From the NCBI GenBank assembly GCA_033220425.1, contig CM065650.1, positions 1,922,001 to 1,986,000 on the forward strand: a stretch of 64,000 nucleotides of DNA, written 5' to 3'. Below, one piece after another: positions 58,101-64,000 of this stretch. The notes under the pieces were generated by a model, which saw only the letters and a program-made list of their open reading frames with translations, was not told where the DNA came from and did not search any database. The position numbers were made by a program, and so were the translations under genes. How positions within the stretch are numbered: the stretch's first letter is position 1; the number at the start of each line of letters is the position of its first letter. This DNA comes from Lepraria neglecta (Eukaryota; Ascomycota; Lecanoromycetes; Lecanorales; Stereocaulaceae).

Positions 58101-59170
58101 ATTCTGGCGATAGTAGGTCTATAGCTCTTCCGCTATTTCGTCTTAGCTTTATACTAACCTTACTCTAGTAGTTTAAAAGGTATTATCCTAATAAATAACT
58201 ATAGCGTAGCTCGGCCTTACCTTCCGGGAAATAAGATGAATTATTCGTATAGATATACTAAGGAGATAACTATTATTACTTTATTCCCCCTATAAACTAC
58301 GTTCTTGAAACCGGTATTACCCTTACCTATACCTCTAGAAGTATAAATATAGATACGGACTGGATAAAGTACTATAGGATTTAATACTATAGGTAGGTTA
58401 TTTAGTAGTAATAGTAAAGATAGAAGGTATATAAGTACGGTATATTTCTGGATGAGGCAAAGGGATCTTGATTTAATTATTATCTAGATAGGTAGATAGA
58501 AAGCTCTTAGTAAGAGTAGGTATAATATAATAGAATTAACCTATAGGTATTGCTAGTAGTAAATTTAAGGACTAGTTTAAATATTGTAAATAGTAGACCT
58601 CGTTATTCGAATTAGAGACTAGAGAAACTATACTATTTAACTTAACGTCACCGAGATAATATTTATATCCTAGAATCCTACTATAAAGACCTAGCTAATA
58701 CTACCCGCCGCTTTTCCTAACCTAGATTCGTCTTCTCTAATAAATCTAAACGCTATTACTACTATAGAGGATATAGTTCCGCTAACTTAATATATATCCG
58801 CTAGTAGAGATTCTCTTTATAGGACGTATTATAAATAGAAGGAGGTATCTAATTATTATTAACTAAGCCGAAGAACTAATTTAATCGGTTAAGCTAATAA
58901 TATAACTCTATATCCTACCTATATAACTTAAGAGCCGGTAGTAAAGTATATATTATTAATATACTATAGCGAATCCGGTAAGTCCGGCTCTATATATATT
59001 CATCGATAGATACTCAAGTAGGTAGTATCTAAGGTCTTAAGGTCCCGGGCTAATAGGGCGGAGGTAGTATATACTCGTCGAGGATATAGAAGAAACAGCG
59101 ATATTCGTTATATATAGGAGAACTATAGCTAGAGATATAGTCCTAGTAGTAACCTGTTCGAAAAGGTAGG
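55191..59170 (+). mobile_element. R2 repeat copy 2 (relic)
   Basis: Direct repeat of copy 1: 56,460-57,120 matches 51,880-52,540 closely (for example AGGTAGGGTAGTAGTAGCTA in both), and 57,560-57,900 matches 53,690-54,060. It lacks about 1 kb relative to copy 1 after 56,440 and most of the region equivalent to 52,600-53,650. The helicase-C part remains near 57,960-58,400. Confidence 0.55.
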
Positions 59171-62090
59171 AAAATTTTGTTTAACTCGGATAGACTTTTA
59201 TCTAACTCAGCTAAGTTTCTATCTAACTTAATTAATAGTCTTTAAGCTAACTTGATTTTATATTAATATTATATTAATTAAAATAATATAATAATAATAT
59301 ACTAAAGAAGCCTATCCCTTTCTGAAAACCTTCGCCTTCTTCCCCTAAGAACCTCGCCTATCTAGCTACCTATAACTAGCTATATTATCGTGGATTATAC
59401 TCCTTAATACCTTATACTACCTTATTACTAGTAAAGACCCTTATATATATTAGATAGATAATAGGGATCTTCTAATAATAGCTAAGATAAAGGGAGAATA
59501 ACTAGTAGCTACTAGAAAAGCCTAGGAGACTAAAGCGAATAAGCGAAAGGTATAATTCGAACCGAGTAACTTATTCTATATATTAATATATTAGTAGATT
59601 AAGGCTATTATAGAAAAGTAGCTAGAACCTAAGAGAAGTACTAAAGGGGATAACGGAGTAGTAGAGCCTAGGAAACGTTAAAGATATAATAGTAACCTTA
59701 GTAAGGATATCTCTAAAAAAATATATAAAGAAGAGGTCTCTTTAAAGATAACTAGTATTAAGGATATTAAAATATCTTCTAATAACCCTATAACCAGCCC
59801 TGCGAAGAGACTAGTACCTACTATTATTATAGGGGTATAACTTCCCTATACTCCTATATTCGGTCTATTAGATAACTCTATATTTAGGAGACGGAAAAGA
59901 TAGGCTTCTCTATTATAAGTATAATTAGTATATAATAATAGATATAACCTATTCACCGTACAGCGTAAATAGATATAGCTATTAATATCTAGAATTAATA
60001 CTGTATTATAAAGCGATACGAGTATTACCTAAAAGAAGACCGTAAGTTACCTATCGATATTATATATATATTTAATACGCTAATATAGAAAGAAGGAAAT
60101 AATATAGAACTATATAATAAAACGAGGTCCTTAAGGGAATATAGATGCTAGGAACTACCTACGCAGCTCGGTAAATAATAAATTAGAGATATATATTTAT
60201 TAAATATAGCTAAAATAGCCGATAGTATAGGAACAACGAAACCGAATATCTTTATATATAGAGTAGAATAGCTAGCGTACCGGATAACCTACCTAGACGC
60301 CCTAATAGATAATAAGTAATAAGTTTAAATCTACTAGTAAGAAATATCGAAAATCGAGAGAGAATCTAATCAGTAGACAGAAGGATGAATCAATAGTATA
60401 TTTACCTTAGTATATAGGTCTTATAATAACTAATTATTATAGTTAGTATAATATAAGTAGCGATAGCTAACCTATACTATACTACCTATATAGCGTAAGC
60501 GGCCGAATTCTAGTACCGCGACTACGGGATGATTATCTAATCCTAATAATCGGGTTCTATCATCTAAAAAGACAAGGCCTAGACTATTATTAACTTCGTT
60601 GCCTATACCTATATATATATTAGATATTGAATCTAAAGACGACTATAAGGAGGTAACTACAGAGGAGGCGGCGGGACCTATCGCTTAGGGTAGTTCTAGG
60701 CGTCGCTAAGCGCAAAGATACTAATCCTTACAGGAATATTAATATATTTTCTACGTAATAAAGCCTATATTCCTCTCCAAGATTATAGGCGGTAATAATA
60801 CTAATAGCCTATTACCGTAGCTAGAATATAACCCGGTAGCTCTAAGTAACCTTATAATAAGAATATAGAGAGAATAGAAGGCTAAGCTCTAAAGAATAAA
60901 GGGGCCTTAAGTTATCGGCGATCTAGATACCTTAGGTAATATACTAACTCCTAAAGAAGCTCGTAAGGTTATTACTCCTAAACCCCTACCTATTTATATA
61001 ATACCGCGTAATAGCTAATATCTTTATAGCTTATAGATAGTCTAAGTAAATTTAGAAGTTTTATAATAAGGAAAATAAGATTAACTATTAAAATAGTAGT
61101 AGAATAGCTATACCTAATAGTCGAGGACCGGAAGAATAATATATCGAACCTACTATTTAATATATAATTTACTTTTATAGATCTAGAGAAAGGTATAAGT
61201 ATTCTTCTTTCCTAAATAAGAACGAAATATATAGCTAATAGGTCTAAGATAAGGGTTATTTTCTGGCACTGATAATTATAATAAGTCTATATCGCGTTTT
61301 TTCTCTCTAATAGAATAAGTACTATTAGACTTAGGTATAAGAGTATAGATCTATAGAAACCTTTACCTACTAGTACTATTATTTTCGTTATAACAGCGCT
61401 TTATTATATATTTAAAGAATATAGATATAGCTCCTATAGGATTAAGAGATAGGATAGTATATTAGTTAGTAGTAAGTTAACCTAATACTCGAAGAATAAC
61501 TTATATACTAATAATACCTTAAGCTATATTCGAATATATAATAGAGGTATAGTACGATATAGGTAAAATTAAAACGCGGATAGTTACGGGACTACTTTAT
61601 TATTAAATAATAGACTACTACTATATAAATAGGTATAGTAAGAACCGTTAACTACTAGTTACTAATACGTTTAAGGATTCCCTAGAAGATCTAAAAAATT
61701 AACCGGACCTTTAGAGCGTTCTAGAGGAGATAGGAATAAATAATACTAGTATAATAGGCTAAGAAGAAGAGTACGGAAATAATAAAGAATATACGGTATA
61801 TATAAGAAGCGATTATAGATATATATTATCGGCTAATACTGAAATCAAGGCTAAAGAACTATCTCCCGAGGAGGGTCTTAATAAGACTAATTCAGAGTTT
61901 AGAAACTAGGATAGTTTTTTCGCTTCCCTTACCTTTAGTAATAATTCAGCGGAGATAATAGATATCTAGGTATTTTCAATATAGGACTTCGAGCGTATAT
62001 AGAAGGAGGCCGGCCTACGAGTAGATAAGAGTCTTTAGGAAGAGGATCGTATTATAGATATCGAAGAGTGGAGTGGGTCGGTGGAGAGGT
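59171..62090 (+). repeat. R3, unidentified AT-rich repeat, left side of a palindrome
   Basis: No family recognised. The plus strand reads as Lys/Arg-rich then Ser/Glu/Asp-rich protein-like sequence with many stops (open again over the last 250 bp before 62,090). Positions 60,800-62,090 form the left arm of the palindrome. Confidence 0.45.
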
Positions 62091-64000
62091 ACATCGCGCT
62101 TTCCCAAAAGATTATGTTATTAGCGTCGCAGCTAGTTTTGCGCTATCAGCAGGCCGCATGGCGATCAGGGTCTGCATCCTATGTCGATTGCGGACCGAGA
62201 AATCAGCCAAATCAGTAACTCGAGGTTGCCGACAGTAGTATCTGCAACCTCAAATTGCTGCGCTGGGCGCCTACAACATCAGCATCAAAAGTTGCTTTCG
62301 TGGACCAACGCTACCATTGCGTATTTGTTCCGGAATGCGAAATATGTGCGCTTAGGTAGTATATCGACAACATTAGTAGATAAGAAGTCATCCGAGTCGG
62401 ATAGTTCGGACACATCCTCCGCTGTAGTGGGTATATTCGAGTCGGACATCTTATCCAGAATTAACCTGCAGGCAGTATTATCCGAGCTAGGCAATTTTAA
62501 AAGATAATGCGATAATCATTTTCATATTATACGTTCAATAGCTACATATTCGATTGCTGACAGCTTGATTCCGTCAGGCTTCCTCCCGCCCAAGCTTTAT
62601 ACTCTATCGATCCATCCTCTATCCCCTCCGTAGTATCCTTAGTAGCCTAGTCCTCAGGTTCTTCTCCTATTGGAATAACATTCAGATATACTATTTTATC
62701 CTCCATGATCCACCTCTCTACTAACCTACTCTACTCTTCGATGTCTATAATACGATCCTCTTCCTAAAGACTCTTATCTGCTCGTAGGCCGGCCTCCTTC
62801 TGTATACGCTCGAAGTCCTATATTGAAAATACCTAGATATCTATTATCTCCGCTGAATTATTACTAAAGGTAAGGGAAGCGAAAAAACTATCCTAGTTTC
62901 TAAACTCTGAATTAGTCTTGTCGAGACCCTCCTCGGGAGATAGTTCTTTAGCCTTAATTTCAGTATTAGCCGATAATATATACCTATAATCGCTTCTTAT
63001 ATATACCGTATATTCTTTATTATTTCCGTACTCTTCTTCTTGGCCTATTATACTAGTATTATTTATTCCTATCTCCTCTAGAACGCTCTAAAGGTCCGGT
63101 TAATTTTTTAGATCTTCTAGGGAATCCTTAAACGTATTAGTAACTAGTAGTCGATAGTTCTTACTATACCTATTTATATAGTAGTAGTCTATTATTCGAT
63201 AATAAAGTAGTCCTGTAACTATCCGCGTTTTAATTTTACCTATATTATACTATACCTCTATTATATATTCGAATATAGCTTAAGGTATTATTAGTATATA
63301 GGTTATTCTTCAAGTATCAGGTTGACTTACTACTAACTAATATACTATCCTATCTCTTAATCCTATAGAAGCTATATTTATATTCTTCGAATATATAATA
63401 AAGCGCTATTATAACGAAAATAATAGTACTAGCAGGTAAAGGTTTCTATAGATCTATACTCTTATACCTGAGTCTAATAGCGCTTATTCTATTAGAAAAA
63501 AAACGCGATATAGACTTATTATAATTATTAGTACTAGAAAATAACCCTTATCTTAGACCTGTTAGCTATATATTTCATTCTCGTTTAGGAAAGAAGAATA
63601 CTTATACCTTTCTCTAGATCCGCGAAAGTAAATTATATATTAAATAGTAGGTTTAATATATTATTCTTCCGGTCCTCGACTATTAGGTATAGCTATTCTA
63701 CTACTATTTTAATAGTTAATCTTATTTTCCTTATTATAAAACTTCTAAATTCGCTTAGGCTATCTATAAGCTATAAAGATATTAGCTATTACGCGGTATT
63801 ATATAAATAGGTAGGGGTTTAGGAGTAATAACCTTACGAGCTTCTTTAGGAGTTAGTATATTACCTAAGGTATCTAGATTACCGATAACTTAAGGCCCCT
63901 TCGTTCTTTAGAGCTTAGCCTTCTATTCTCTCTATATTCTTATTATAAGGTTACTTAGAGCTACCGGGTTATATTCTAGCTATAGTAATAGGCTATTAGT
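60800..64000. repeat. Large palindrome, arms about 1.29 kb, spacer about 620 bp
   Basis: 60,800-62,090 and 62,712-64,000 are inverted copies with few differences, mostly transitions; for example GAAGCGATTATAG in the left arm is mirrored as CTATAATCGCTTC in the right. The outer end is the window edge, so arms may be longer. Confidence 0.9.
62092..62711. other. Palindrome spacer starting with an R1 terminus, normal base composition
   Basis: Starts CATCGCGCTTTCCCAAAAG after TA, exactly like the R1 ends at 27,028 and 45,490, then diverges but keeps palindrome-like CAGTAACTC..GTTGCCGACAG and CTGCAACCTCAAATTGCTG motifs. It lacks the TpA excess of both arms. Overlapping open frames on both strands (62,181-62,507 plus, 62,285-62,494 minus) are rich in Ser and Asp and have no recognised family. 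Confidence 0.55.

Overview
The window looks like a chromosome arm segment of a filamentous ascomycete (Pezizomycotina). The reasons are compact genes with 45-100 bp introns that have clean GT..AG ends, typical fungal products (class 3 lipase, Sdh6/SDHAF1, FAH-family hydrolase, proteasome beta-7, DUF2235 protein, psi-factor oxygenase), and a repeat compartment with the TpA-rich, CpA-poor look left by repeat-induced point mutation (RIP). No genus can be named from this sequence alone. No rRNA, tRNA or CRISPR array was recognised.

Positions 1-15,616 are the gene compartment. In order: a secreted lipase (+); an SDH assembly factor (-) head-to-head with an FAH-family hydrolase (+); two small related, possibly ubiquitin-like genes (+); a 20S proteasome beta-7 (Pre4/PSMB4) gene (-) whose 3' end is out of frame at a C-run; a DUF2235 hydrolase-like gene (-) with several frame breaks; a long intergenic region with a degenerate duplication; and a decayed psi-factor/linoleate oxygenase (heme peroxidase plus P450) pseudogene (+) that ends at the compartment border. 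The genes are housekeeping or secondary and do not form one pathway.

Positions 15,617-64,000 are almost entirely transposon relics nested in one another. They include Ty3/Gypsy chromoviral copies: C, 18.2-20.9 kb; A, 25.2-38.7 kb, interrupted; B, 31,446-38,184, with 508-bp LTRs and a TCCTA target duplication, sitting inside A; and D, 38.7-40.0 kb. Three of these (B, C, D) carry a Cys-rich reading frame antisense to pol beside the 3' LTR. A young, largely un-mutated Ty1/Copia element lies at 40,202-45,425, with a primer site matching the anticodon arm of initiator tRNA-Met. Related LTRs elsewhere contain a large 33-35 bp minisatellite.

From 45.5 kb on there is a Plavaka/CACTA-like DNA transposon (family R1, also at 22.4-24.3 and 27.0-29.7 kb), two direct copies of an element encoding a SNF2-like helicase (R2, 50.4-59.2 kb), and an unidentified repeat (R3) that ends in a large palindrome with arms of about 1.29 kb reaching the window edge. 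The strongest candidates for something under-described are the antisense ORF of the Gypsy family, the minisatellite-bearing LTRs and their inverted composite pair, the subterminal palindrome array of R1, the SNF2-bearing R2 element, and the terminal palindrome.
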